From CAIZQW01 sp942493055 (GTDB taxonomy: Bacteria; Verrucomicrobiota; Kiritimatiellia; RFP12; UBA1067), in contig OW818680.1 of NCBI GenBank assembly GCA_942493055.1, positions 1 to 64,000 of the forward strand: DNA of 64,000 nt, read 5' to 3'. The notes under the pieces were generated by a model. The model saw only the letters and a program-made list of their open reading frames with translations, was not told where the DNA came from and made no database searches. Both the position numbers and the translations under genes were made by a program. Shown here one piece after another: positions 25,279 to 33,444 of the stretch (position 1 is its first letter; each line of letters opens with the position of its first letter).

Positions 25279-26949
25279 TTAATGATGATCAGCGGAGGCG
25301 AGCAGTTCGCGGGCGTGACTTTCGATGACGCTGGTGAGACCTTTGCCGCCCAGCATGCGGGCGATCTCATCAACCCGGGCGTCGCCGGTCAGCAGTTGCA
25401 CCTGCATCCGCGTGCGGTTTTTGACCACATCCTTGGTCACCCGGTAATGCTGGTGGCCATACACGGCGGACTGCGGCAAGTGGGTGATCGAAATGACCTG
25501 GTGGCTCTCGGCCACGTGGCGAAGCTTCTGCCCGACGGCCCGTCCCACTTCGCCGCCGATGTTGGAGTCAATTTCATCAAAGACAAGGACAGGGATGCTG
25601 TCGTGTGAAGCCAGGACAGCTTTGACCGCCAACATGACACGGGCGATCTCGCCGCTGGAGGCGATCAGCTTGAGCGGACGCATCGGCTCGCCAGGATTCG
25701 GCGCGAACCCGAACGAGATATCGTCGGCTCCATGCAGGTCAGGCTCAATGGGTGAAATATCAACGGAAAAGCCAGCCTTGAGGAAGCCCAGATCGTGCAG
25801 TTCAGAGGTGATCGCCTTGGCCAGCCGCGTTGCAGCAGTCACGCGGGCTTTTGTCAGGCGCGCCCCCTTTTCAACAAGCGTTCGGGTGAGCGCAATGATC
25901 TGCTTGTTGAGCTCGGCAATCTGTTCGGTCCGCGTGAGCAAATCGTTCAGGCGCAAATCATGCTTGTTGCAGGTTGCCATGATCGCAGCAATGCTGCCGC
26001 CGTATTTGCGCTTCAGACGCTGAACAAGCGACATGCGCTCTTCAAGCTGCTGAAGCCGCTCAGGGTCGGATTCGATCTTGCTGAGCCGGTCCTCCAGCGC
26101 GCGCCCCAGCTCCTGAAGTTGCGTGGCAATGCTCTGCGCCTCGCCCTTCCACTCGCGTGCCTCCGGAAGCATGGAGGCGAGTTCGTTTAACTGCCCCTGC
26201 GCGGAGGCAAGGATGTCAAAGGCGGAGGCTTCGCCGTCCAGCAGTGAATTGGAGATGGCAGCGCCGAGCGCAAGGATCTGCTCGGCATTGGCCGCCTCCC
26301 CGTGCTGCTGAATCAGCTCCTCTTCGTCAGCCTCGGACAACTGCGCAGCCGTAATTTCATCGACCATGAACTGGAGGCGTTCAATCTCCTCCGTCACGTC
26401 CTCGGAGTCTTCCTGTAAAAGAGCCAGCTTCTGTCGGGCGGCCTGGCGTTCATACCAGGTCTCCGTGTAGGTCTCCAGGAGCGCGGTGCAGTGTCCGTAC
26501 GCATCGAGCACCTGGCGTTGAAAATCGGAGGCGAGGAGGGACTGGTGATCATAGGGGCCGTGAATATCAACCAGATGTGAGCCGAGCTTCCGCAAGGTCT
26601 GCAACGTCGTTGGCGCGTCATTGACGAGACAGCGGCCCGTCCCTGTCGCAGCAATGGTGCGGCGAATCAGCAGCGTGCCCTCTTCGCAGGGCGGCAGTCC
26701 GCTTTCACTCAGCAAGTCATCCAGGATCTTGGGCTGCGCGAGCGAGAAGGAGGCCTCCACGCCGGCCTCCTGCGCGCCTTCGCGGATGGCGGATTTGTCA
26801 GCGCGCCCGCCGAGCACCAGGTCAAGCGCGCCCATGAGCACGGACTTTCCTGCGCCCGTCTCGCCCGTAATGATGTTGAGGCCCGGCCCGAAGGCCACGG
26901 ACGCCTCTTCAACAATGGCAAGATTTCGGACTGACAAGTGTGTAAGCAT
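25279..26949 (-). CDS. recN: DNA repair protein RecN
   Basis: This SMC-like ATPase acts early in double-strand break repair. The 556-residue protein starts MLTHLSVRNLAIVEEASV, then has the Walker A loop ITGETGAGKSVLMGALDLVLG (~residues 28-48). A long helical hairpin (about 150-380) follows, then ASSGEIARVMLAVKAVLA (ABC signature, slightly changed) and Walker B VLVFDEIDSNIGGEVG near residue 470. THLPQSAVYGHQHYRVTK is the typical RecN C-terminal block. The ATG overlaps the upstream acyltransferase stop by one base (TGATG), indicating coupling. Confidence 0.96.
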   Translation of the reverse strand: MLTHLSVRNLAIVEEASVAFGPGLNIITGETGAGKSVLMGALDLVLGGRADKSAIREGAQEAGVEASFSLAQPKILDDLLSESGLPPCEEGTLLIRRTIAATGTGRCLVNDAPTTLQTLRKLGSHLVDIHGPYDHQSLLASDFQRQVLDAYGHCTALLETYTETWYERQAARQKLALLQEDSEDVTEEIERLQFMVDEITAAQLSEADEEELIQQHGEAANAEQILALGAAISNSLLDGEASAFDILASAQGQLNELASMLPEAREWKGEAQSIATQLQELGRALEDRLSKIESDPERLQQLEERMSLVQRLKRKYGGSIAAIMATCNKHDLRLNDLLTRTEQIAELNKQIIALTRTLVEKGARLTKARVTAATRLAKAITSELHDLGFLKAGFSVDISPIEPDLHGADDISFGFAPNPGEPMRPLKLIASSGEIARVMLAVKAVLASHDSIPVLVFDEIDSNIGGEVGRAVGQKLRHVAESHQVISITHLPQSAVYGHQHYRVTKDVVKNRTRMQVQLLTGDARVDEIARMLGGKGLTSVIESHARELLASADHH

Positions 26950-28793
26950 CAGGCTTCCTTATCAGCAGCAGGAGCTGCAGTCTCTTCGAGCATACCATGG
27001 AATTTCAGGAAGACCTCGGCTTCATTGCCGAAATAACGACGCAGCGTCTTGAGCGGCGTACGCGCAAGGTCAACCACGATGAGTCCGTCGACGACTGAAC
27101 TGAAGTCAGGGTCGAGGTTGAAGGAGAGCAACCGCCCCCCCAGCTTAAGATATTGACGCAGGAGCACAGGGATGTCCTTGCCGTCAGGTTCGATCTCGGA
27201 AACGTATTCCGCGACCTGTTCAAAGTCGTTGAGCAACTCACGGTACTCCGGCAAGCACCACTCGGAGCGCTGCGGCGGATGGGGAGGAAACTTCGACTTC
27301 ACCAGGGGCGCGAGTTCATCATCCATGCAGGTCTGGCGCATCGAGGCAAGAATCATGCAGCGGGAGGCTTCACGATATTCATTGGTGATGCTGACAGGGC
27401 CGAACATCGCGCGGTACTTGGGGTTGCGGGCAACAAACATCGCAATGCCCCGCCACAGCAGGAAGAGCGAGGTGTAGGCCTTCTGGTATTCCAGGCGGAT
27501 GAAGGAGCGTCCCATCTCAATCAGGGGCGGCAGTTTATCCATCAAGCGCATATCAAACTCGAACAGCGTGTTGGTGTAGAGCCCCTTGACGCCATGCGCT
27601 TCGATAATCTTGTCGGAGAGCCCAAGCCGATACGATCCTGCGATCTCCTTGCGCGCCACATTCCACATGACAAGGTGCATGTAGTAGGCGTCGAACTTGT
27701 CCAGGTCAATCGCGTTGCCGGTTCCCTCACCCACAGCGCGGAAGGTGATTTCACGCAGACGCCCGATCTCGCGGATACAGGAGGGGATCTGCTGGGCCGT
27801 GGCAATAAAGACGATGAAATCGCCAGCAGCTACGAGTTTAGCAGAGTCCGGCAACTGTTCGATCTCTTTCTCAAGTTCTTCTGCAGGGACGGACGGAACA
27901 ATCGGCATAGGCGGCATCATGGGCGGATGCAGGGTGATGAAGTGACGCGCCCGGCGCAGTTTACGTTCGTGAAGCAAATAGCTCCTGAAGCGCAAATACT
28001 TGGTGAGCTGGGCATCATCCGTTGAAAAGGGCTCCAGCGTTTTTTGGGAGAGCGGCGAACCAATGCGGATCTTCAGCACGCGCCCGCGCTTGTTCGCAAA
28101 CTGATGTCCTAAGAGCATGGTCCGGCAACGCGGATGGATGAGCCCCATCAAATAGAAGAAGATGGTGTTTCGCCCGGGAATGTACATCGGCACCACGCAC
28201 GCATTCGACTTGCGCGTGAAGGCTGCAACCGTGGGACTCCAGGCCGGGTCGCGGATGCGTAACGATTTCGTGTCGAAGCTTGAGACTTCACCAGAGGGGA
28301 ACACGATTAACAAGTGGCCCTCTTTTAACCACGAAAGGCTCTCCTTAATCGGCTTCAAATTTGTTTTGACGGCATTTTTCGAACCAAACGGGTCAACAAA
28401 AATAAAGTCGTCTCGCATCTCGGGAATCGTGCCAAGCATGTAATTGGCCATGGCCTTGACGTCCGGACGGATCTTGCGCAGCAGGACGAGGAGCATCACG
28501 CCCTCAATGCCGCCGAACGGATGGTTGGCAACCACGACAACCGGCCCCTCTTTCGGAACCTTTGCCAAATCGCTCTCCTTATAGCCCATGCGGACGCCTG
28601 CCGCTTGCAGAATGCGCTCGCAGAAGGGTGTTTCCTTCGGGAGTTTATGGATGGCGGCATAAATCCGATCACATTTGCGAAGCCCGAAAAGGCCTTCGCC
28701 AAGATAGCCCAATAAACGCATGAGCGGATTTTTGGACTTGGATTGGGGCAACCGGAAAATACGTTCAACAGGAGTCTCAGTAACAGTACTCAT
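26949..28793 (-). CDS. Two-domain acyltransferase, OlsF-like (PlsC-type plus OlsB/hemolysin-type)
   Basis: The 614-residue protein fuses two acyltransferase folds. Residues ~75-290 are PlsC/OlsA-like with VVVVANHPFGGIEGVML and LLIVFPSGEVSSF. Residues ~320-500 resemble the OlsB/'putative hemolysin' GNAT-like family (EITFRAVGEGTG, DKFDAYYMHLVMWN, GSYRLGLSD, MGRSFIRLEYQKAY, LLWRGIAMFV). In Serratia OlsF this same pairing makes ornithine lipids, one domain N-acylating ornithine and the other O-acylating the lyso-lipid; glycine-lipid synthases are also built from these domains. The head group here cannot be read from sequence. The stop overlaps the recN start. Confidence 0.75.
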   Translation of the reverse strand: MSTVTETPVERIFRLPQSKSKNPLMRLLGYLGEGLFGLRKCDRIYAAIHKLPKETPFCERILQAAGVRMGYKESDLAKVPKEGPVVVVANHPFGGIEGVMLLVLLRKIRPDVKAMANYMLGTIPEMRDDFIFVDPFGSKNAVKTNLKPIKESLSWLKEGHLLIVFPSGEVSSFDTKSLRIRDPAWSPTVAAFTRKSNACVVPMYIPGRNTIFFYLMGLIHPRCRTMLLGHQFANKRGRVLKIRIGSPLSQKTLEPFSTDDAQLTKYLRFRSYLLHERKLRRARHFITLHPPMMPPMPIVPSVPAEELEKEIEQLPDSAKLVAAGDFIVFIATAQQIPSCIREIGRLREITFRAVGEGTGNAIDLDKFDAYYMHLVMWNVARKEIAGSYRLGLSDKIIEAHGVKGLYTNTLFEFDMRLMDKLPPLIEMGRSFIRLEYQKAYTSLFLLWRGIAMFVARNPKYRAMFGPVSITNEYREASRCMILASMRQTCMDDELAPLVKSKFPPHPPQRSEWCLPEYRELLNDFEQVAEYVSEIEPDGKDIPVLLRQYLKLGGRLLSFNLDPDFSSVVDGLIVVDLARTPLKTLRRYFGNEAEVFLKFHGMLEETAAPAADKEA

Positions 28794-28842
28794 AAATGTC
28801 TGTCATTATACGGATTATTGTGAATATCAGCAATAAGGATCT

Positions 28843-30093
28843 TTAGGGGCTTATCACTGTGTCGCAAAATGCATCAATATCAGCCTCGGTATGCGCCGCA
28901 GAGATGAAGGCCACCTCAAATTGCGCCGGAGGCATGTAGAAGCCAGCGTCTAGCGCCTTGTGGAAGTATCGGGCGTAGGCTTGGGTGTCGCTCCGCTTTG
29001 CATGGGCCAGCGTCGTGACCGGTGCCGCGGTGAAGAACATCGTGAAGATGCCCATGAATTGGGCACAGTGGAATCCCTGAGCCGTGGGGTTGATCGCCTC
29101 TGCAAGGCGCTTGCCCAGCGCAGCCATGCGCGGGTAGGGGTTGTCCCGTTGGAGGACCTCCAACGTCTTGAGCCCCGCTGCGACTGCAAGCGGATTTCCG
29201 GAGAGCGTCCCGGCCTGGTAAATTTTTCCGGAAGGAGCAAGTTGATCCATCAACGAGGCCTTGCCGCCGACCGCTGCCAGGGGAAGTCCGCCGCCAATGA
29301 CCTTGCCGAGCGTAATCAGGTCAGGGGTCACGCCGCAAAGCTGTCCATACGTGGCGAGCCCGAAGCGGAAGCCTGTGATCACTTCATCAAAGATGAGCAC
29401 CGCGCCGCTCTCGTCCGCCAAGCGTCGCAGCCCTTGAAGGAAGCCTTCAGCCGGTTGCACCAGCCCCATGTTGCCGACAACAGGCTCGACAATGATGGCT
29501 GCGATTTGCGACCCCTTCTCGCGCATGAGTTCCGTGAGCGCGGGAAGGTCGTTGTATTGAACCACGAAAGTGTCGTTGGCAACTTCCTGCGGTACGCCAG
29601 GCGTCGAGGTGATGCTGCCGGTGAGGAGTCCGCTCCCTGCTGAAACAAGGACGCTGTCGCTGTGGCCATGATAGCAGCCGTCAAACTTGACGATCTTGTT
29701 CCGCCCTGTGACACCCCGCGCCACGCGAAGCGCCGTCATGACAGCCTCTGTGCCGGAGTTCACCAGACGGACGCGCTCAAGGCCGGGGACCAGTTCGCAC
29801 AGCCGCTCGGCCAGCAGCACTTCGATCTCCGTGTTGATCCCGAAGGTCGTCCCCTTTTCAGCTTGCCGCTGAATAGCTTCCACCACTTCAGGATGCGCAT
29901 GCCCCAGAATCATCGCCCCCCACGAGCAGCAGAAGTCTGTTAACGTTCTGTTGTCGCAGGTGGTCAGGGTCTTCCCCTTGCCCGAGGCGACATAGACAGG
30001 CGTCCCGCCCACGCTGCCAAAGGCGCGCACCGGGCTGTTCACGCCGCCTGGAATCTTCGCACAGGCCCGGTTGAATAAAACGTCGTGATTCAT
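28843..30093 (-). CDS. hemL: Glutamate-1-semialdehyde 2,1-aminomutase
   Basis: This PLP enzyme makes 5-aminolevulinate from glutamate-1-semialdehyde in the C5 route to haem. The 416-residue product starts with FNRACAKIPGGVNSPVRAF, has LVNSGTEAVMTALRVARG (~residues 118-135), KFDGCYHGHSDSVLV (~147-161), IFDEVITGFRF (~240-250) and LGKVIGGGLPLAAVGG with the PLP lysine near residue 268. GTLSGNPLA follows. Every family landmark is present. It sits 57 bp behind the parvulin gene and 49 bp ahead of the acyltransferase. Confidence 0.96.
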   Translation of the reverse strand: MNHDVLFNRACAKIPGGVNSPVRAFGSVGGTPVYVASGKGKTLTTCDNRTLTDFCCSWGAMILGHAHPEVVEAIQRQAEKGTTFGINTEIEVLLAERLCELVPGLERVRLVNSGTEAVMTALRVARGVTGRNKIVKFDGCYHGHSDSVLVSAGSGLLTGSITSTPGVPQEVANDTFVVQYNDLPALTELMREKGSQIAAIIVEPVVGNMGLVQPAEGFLQGLRRLADESGAVLIFDEVITGFRFGLATYGQLCGVTPDLITLGKVIGGGLPLAAVGGKASLMDQLAPSGKIYQAGTLSGNPLAVAAGLKTLEVLQRDNPYPRMAALGKRLAEAINPTAQGFHCAQFMGIFTMFFTAAPVTTLAHAKRSDTQAYARYFHKALDAGFYMPPAQFEVAFISAAHTEADIDAFCDTVISP

Positions 30094-30150
30094 AATTTTG
30101 TCTGATGCGTTGTATCCGGCCGCTGTGTTGCAGCAGCCGGAGCGCGCGTG

Positions 30151-31041
30151 CTATTCCATTTCAATCGTTGCTTTCGACCGGAGCTCTTCAACGTACGCCG
30201 TCATGGCCGCGCCGCGACGGGAGTGGCGGATCAGGTCCCGGATCTGATCCCGGACATCAACAAAACTCGTTTCGCCACCCTTTTCATGTTCCGTCTTCTT
30301 GATGATGTGGTATCCGAACTGTGTCTCGATGATGCCGCTGATCTCGCCGAGCGCCATGGCAAAAACTTCACTGTCGAATTCCGGGACCATCATGCCGCGT
30401 CCGAACCAGCCGAGGCTTCCGCCCTCTTTGCCGCTGGGACAGGTCGAATGTTCCGCTGCTTCGCTCTCAAACGTCTTCGCGCCTGTGGCAATGCGCTCAC
30501 GGATGGCGCTGATCTTCCCATACGCTTCGCATTTGGAGGCCTGCGAGTCGCCGTCAGGGGTGATGAGAATATGCTGAGCCAAGACCTGTTCACCCTTTGA
30601 AAATTCCGCTTTGTGGTCAGCAAAGTATTTTTCGATGTCAGCCTCGGTCGGCTCTTCAGTTCCTGAAGTGGCCTGCTCGACTAACTTATCAACGCGCTTG
30701 CCTTGGCGCATCTGCTCACGGAACTTCGCTTCGGTTGTCTTTTGGGCATCCAGCGCTTTATTGAACGCCTCACGTCCGCCGATTTGCGTGACAATCTGCT
30801 CCACCTGCTGATCAACCTCGGCCTCGCTCACAGGGATGTCCAGCTTGGCGGCTTCATCGAGTAAAAGCTTTGCACCAACAGCTTGGTTTTGTGCCTGTTC
30901 AACCAGTTCCGGGAGATTCTGCTTGATTTGGTCGTTTGACATGCCATGCTCTGAGTAAAAGCGAACAAGACGCTCAAATTCAAATTGAATGGCTTCATCA
31001 GGAATCACCTGTCCATTAACTTTAATTATTTTTTTTTGCAT
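30151..31041 (-). CDS. Parvulin-type peptidyl-prolyl isomerase (PpiC/SurA-like)
   Basis: The 296-residue protein has a helical SurA/PrsA-like N-terminal chaperone part (residues ~10-165) and one PpiC domain (~175-270) with LAQHILIT, EHSTCPSGKEGGSLGWFGRG and MVPEFDSEVFAMALGEIS, then TQFGYHIIKK. No signal peptide is seen from the ATG at 31041 (MQKKIIKVNGQVIPDE). A longer frame from a TTG at 31119 gives no signal peptide either. So it may be a cytosolic foldase, unusual for this domain layout. The ATG at 31041 lies just downstream of a promoter-like sequence and may be leaderless. Confidence 0.85.
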   Translation of the reverse strand: MQKKIIKVNGQVIPDEAIQFEFERLVRFYSEHGMSNDQIKQNLPELVEQAQNQAVGAKLLLDEAAKLDIPVSEAEVDQQVEQIVTQIGGREAFNKALDAQKTTEAKFREQMRQGKRVDKLVEQATSGTEEPTEADIEKYFADHKAEFSKGEQVLAQHILITPDGDSQASKCEAYGKISAIRERIATGAKTFESEAAEHSTCPSGKEGGSLGWFGRGMMVPEFDSEVFAMALGEISGIIETQFGYHIIKKTEHEKGGETSFVDVRDQIRDLIRHSRRGAAMTAYVEELRSKATIEME

Positions 31042-31048
31042 GCGCCTA

Positions 31049-31077
31049 TTTATATCATATTCATGACCCGCATTCAA
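31049..31077 (-). promoter_or_regulatory. Candidate promoter of parvulin gene, close to the start codon
   Basis: On the minus strand, TTGAAT (31077-31072) and TATAAA (31054-31049) are 17 bp apart. Only 7 bp separate the -10 box from the ATG at 31041, so transcription would start at or next to the start codon. Confidence 0.45.
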
Positions 31078-31196
31078 CACTGAACAACCCTTCATTTGTT
31101 CCTGAATTGCAATGGACAAGCAGGGATGTTTTCAGCTATAGTTACAAACCTACAAGTTGCGTGGGGGTGCGGGAATAACGGAAGGGGAATTTGGAG

Positions 31197-31240
31197 AAGT
31201 GTCAATAAGTCTTAGAAGTGTCAGTAAGTGTCAGTAAGTT
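31197..31240. repeat. 'tgtcagtaag' word array, copy 1
   Basis: Tandem degenerate words of 10-13 nt (aagtgtcaataagtc, aagtgtcagtaag) form an array. A second array with the same words is at 43275-43320. It lies in the 31120-31438 gap, which holds no gene. Confidence 0.8.
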
Positions 31241-31288
31241 GGGAATCAGAAGCAAGCATCCGAATGACGCAAACCACACGAATGAATG

Positions 31289-31424
31289 AGAACATCCAAC
31301 ATTCAACATCGAACGTCGAATTTAGATTTCTCAATAAGGCAATCACGCTCGTTGGAGCGCAGCGGAAACCATTCGGCGAATGCCGAAAGCGAAGCGGTAA
31401 TTAGGCAATAAGGCAATTAGCAAG
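31289..31424. repeat. 'aacatcgaac' and 'aataaggcaatt' word arrays
   Basis: 31291-31320 repeats aacatccaacattcaacat-type words, as at 50421-50460. 31334-31350 and 31398-31424 repeat words such as aataaggcaattag. Between them are short palindromes (cattcggcgaatg). The array ends 15 bp before the next gene's start. Confidence 0.75.
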
Positions 31425-31438
31425 AGGAACTGAAGCTG

Positions 31439-33241
31439 ATGGGGAGAAGACTTGAACTAGGGATCGTATGCGGCTGGCTCTGCGCCGGAGCCTGTTTTGC
31501 ACAGGATACCATGAGCGATACGTGGCTGGCAACAGACGCGCTCAATCGAACCCTGCCCGGCCTGGGCGTCGCCCCTGCTGTGCGCACCAACAAGTTCGTC
31601 GGCATTTTTTATTATATCTGGCAGGGGGTGCATGGCTATGATCACGCTGAAAACCCCAAGGATGATGCGAACGCTGTCAAGATGCCCAAGCCCTCAGACA
31701 CCAACAGCCCGTACACGATCTCGGAAATTCTCAGGGCTCCTATGGAGCAGCGCAAATGGGGTCCCCTTCACGCCATGCACCATTGGGGACGCCCCTTGTT
31801 GGACTACTATGTCGCCACTGATGAATGGGTCATTCGCAAACATGCCCAGATGCTCTCAGATGCCGGTGTCGATGTCATCTTCTTTGATGTGACTAATGGC
31901 TTTGACTATCGGGCCGTCTATATGAATATCTTCCGCATCTATGCCGATATCCGTGCAAAGGGCGGACGGACCCCCGCGGTCTCTTTTCTCACGAATTCGG
32001 GGCATGAACGCGTGGTGAGACGGCTCTACGATGCGCTCTATTCAAAGGGGCTCTATAAGGACCTCTGGTTTTATTGGAAGGGCAAGCCTCTGCTGCTGGC
32101 CAACCCGGAGGGGCTTGAGCCTCATCTGGTGCAATATTTTACACTGCGCAGGTCCTGGGCCTGGACCAAAGGCCAGAAGTGGTTCGGCGATGGAAAAGAC
32201 GCCTGGCCGTGGCTGGATCACGCCCCCCAGAATTATGGCTGGCACGACGCGCCGGATAAGCCGGAGCAAGTCGTTGTCTGCACAGCCGAGCATCCAGATT
32301 CGAACAGAGGTAAAAGCTTTAGCAATGGCAAGAATCCCAAGCCCTTCCGGACGGAACAGGGACTCTATTTCGCCGAGCAGTGGAAACGCGCCCTGGAGGT
32401 CGATCCCGAGTTCATCCTGATCACCCAATGGAACGAATGGGTGGCCATGCGCTTTTCGCGCAAGCAGATCAACCGGGGCTCCTACGCGGGTGAAAAGAGT
32501 TATGATCCCGAAGCTGTTTTTGTCGATGTGTACAATGAGGAGTTTAACCGCGATATCGAGCCCATGACGGGCGGATATGGCGATAACTATTATTATCAGA
32601 TGTGGCAGAATATCCGCTTGTTCAAGGGCGTCCACCCGGCACCCAAGGCTTCGCCGGCCATGGGCTCGTCAGGCGCGAACTCCGGCTGGTCGACTGTCCT
32701 GCCACGCTATTGTGACGATCTTAATGACACCTTCCCGCGCAACCACTTTGGCTATGGCCGCATCGGTCAACTGACCAATACCACAGGACGCAATGACCTT
32801 CGCTCCTGCCAACTGGCCCAGAGCAAGGGGACGCTCTTCAAGGACGGGACGCTCTGGTTCCGTGCGGATTGCGAGCAGCCTTTGACCTCCCCGGATGCGG
32901 AGAACTGGATGGTGCTCTATATCGGCATGGACAAGCGTCAAGCCCCGGCCTGGCAAGGCTTTCACTTCAAGGTCTGTCCGCAGTGGACCGGGACCTCCGC
33001 CCAGCTCTTCGCCTTCGACAACAAGGCTTGGATTCCCCTCTCCCTTGTCTCCTGCACCGTCAGTGGCAACTCGTTTGTCGTGACCATTCCCCGCAAGACA
33101 CTCGGACTCGCGAAGGATGCTGATTTTTCATGCCGCTTCAAATGGTGTGACAATATTTTGGATGGCGACCCCATGAGATGGTGGATGGATGGCGACACCG
33201 CCCCCAACGGCCGTGCCGCGTATGCTTATAAGAGCAGGTGA
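31439..33241 (+). CDS. Secreted GH99-like (GH71/GH99/WbsX-type) hydrolase
   Basis: The 600-residue protein has a signal peptide (LGIVCGWLCAGACFAQ). The catalytic-type region (residues ~50-390) includes KFVGIFYYIWQGVHG, WGRPLLDYYVATDEWVIRKH, LSDAGVDVIFFDVTNGF and EFILITQWNEWVAM. The last motif, QWNEW, is the mark of GH99-like and WbsX domains, which act on mannose-containing or cell-wall glycans. The C-terminal ~190 residues form a beta-rich region (TLWFRADCEQPL, FHFKVCPQW, VTIPRKTLGL) resembling a carbohydrate-binding sandwich. Exact substrate unknown. The FAD oxidoreductase gene lies 200 bp downstream on the same strand. Confidence 0.7.
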   Translation: MGRRLELGIVCGWLCAGACFAQDTMSDTWLATDALNRTLPGLGVAPAVRTNKFVGIFYYIWQGVHGYDHAENPKDDANAVKMPKPSDTNSPYTISEILRAPMEQRKWGPLHAMHHWGRPLLDYYVATDEWVIRKHAQMLSDAGVDVIFFDVTNGFDYRAVYMNIFRIYADIRAKGGRTPAVSFLTNSGHERVVRRLYDALYSKGLYKDLWFYWKGKPLLLANPEGLEPHLVQYFTLRRSWAWTKGQKWFGDGKDAWPWLDHAPQNYGWHDAPDKPEQVVVCTAEHPDSNRGKSFSNGKNPKPFRTEQGLYFAEQWKRALEVDPEFILITQWNEWVAMRFSRKQINRGSYAGEKSYDPEAVFVDVYNEEFNRDIEPMTGGYGDNYYYQMWQNIRLFKGVHPAPKASPAMGSSGANSGWSTVLPRYCDDLNDTFPRNHFGYGRIGQLTNTTGRNDLRSCQLAQSKGTLFKDGTLWFRADCEQPLTSPDAENWMVLYIGMDKRQAPAWQGFHFKVCPQWTGTSAQLFAFDNKAWIPLSLVSCTVSGNSFVVTIPRKTLGLAKDADFSCRFKWCDNILDGDPMRWWMDGDTAPNGRAAYAYKSR

Positions 33242-33242
33242 G

Positions 33243-33417
33243 AAATGCGCGAATCCGCGAATGCTCGAATGCGGGAGTGAAAACTGGGGGAACAGGCATC
33301 CTGCCTGTTTGAGAGTGAGTGCGAGGAGTGGGAAGATAAGAACGAGAAGCTTTTATCAACGAATGAAACGAATTGGCCGAATTGGAATTAGCTTAATTCG
33401 TTTAATTCGGTGAAAAA
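33243..33417. repeat. Three word/palindrome elements between hydrolase and oxidoreductase
   Basis: 33243-33284 repeats words like cgcgaatccgcgaatgctcg (inverse of those at 37.7 kb). 33292-33310 is the palindrome aacaggcatcctgcctgtt. 33354-33386 repeats acgaatgaaacgaattgg and is closed at 33391-33417 by its inverse (ttaattcgtttaattcgg), making an inverted pair like that at 57266-57365. Confidence 0.75.
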
Positions 33418-33444
33418 AATGGAGTTGTTTAAGGCAAAGGAGTC

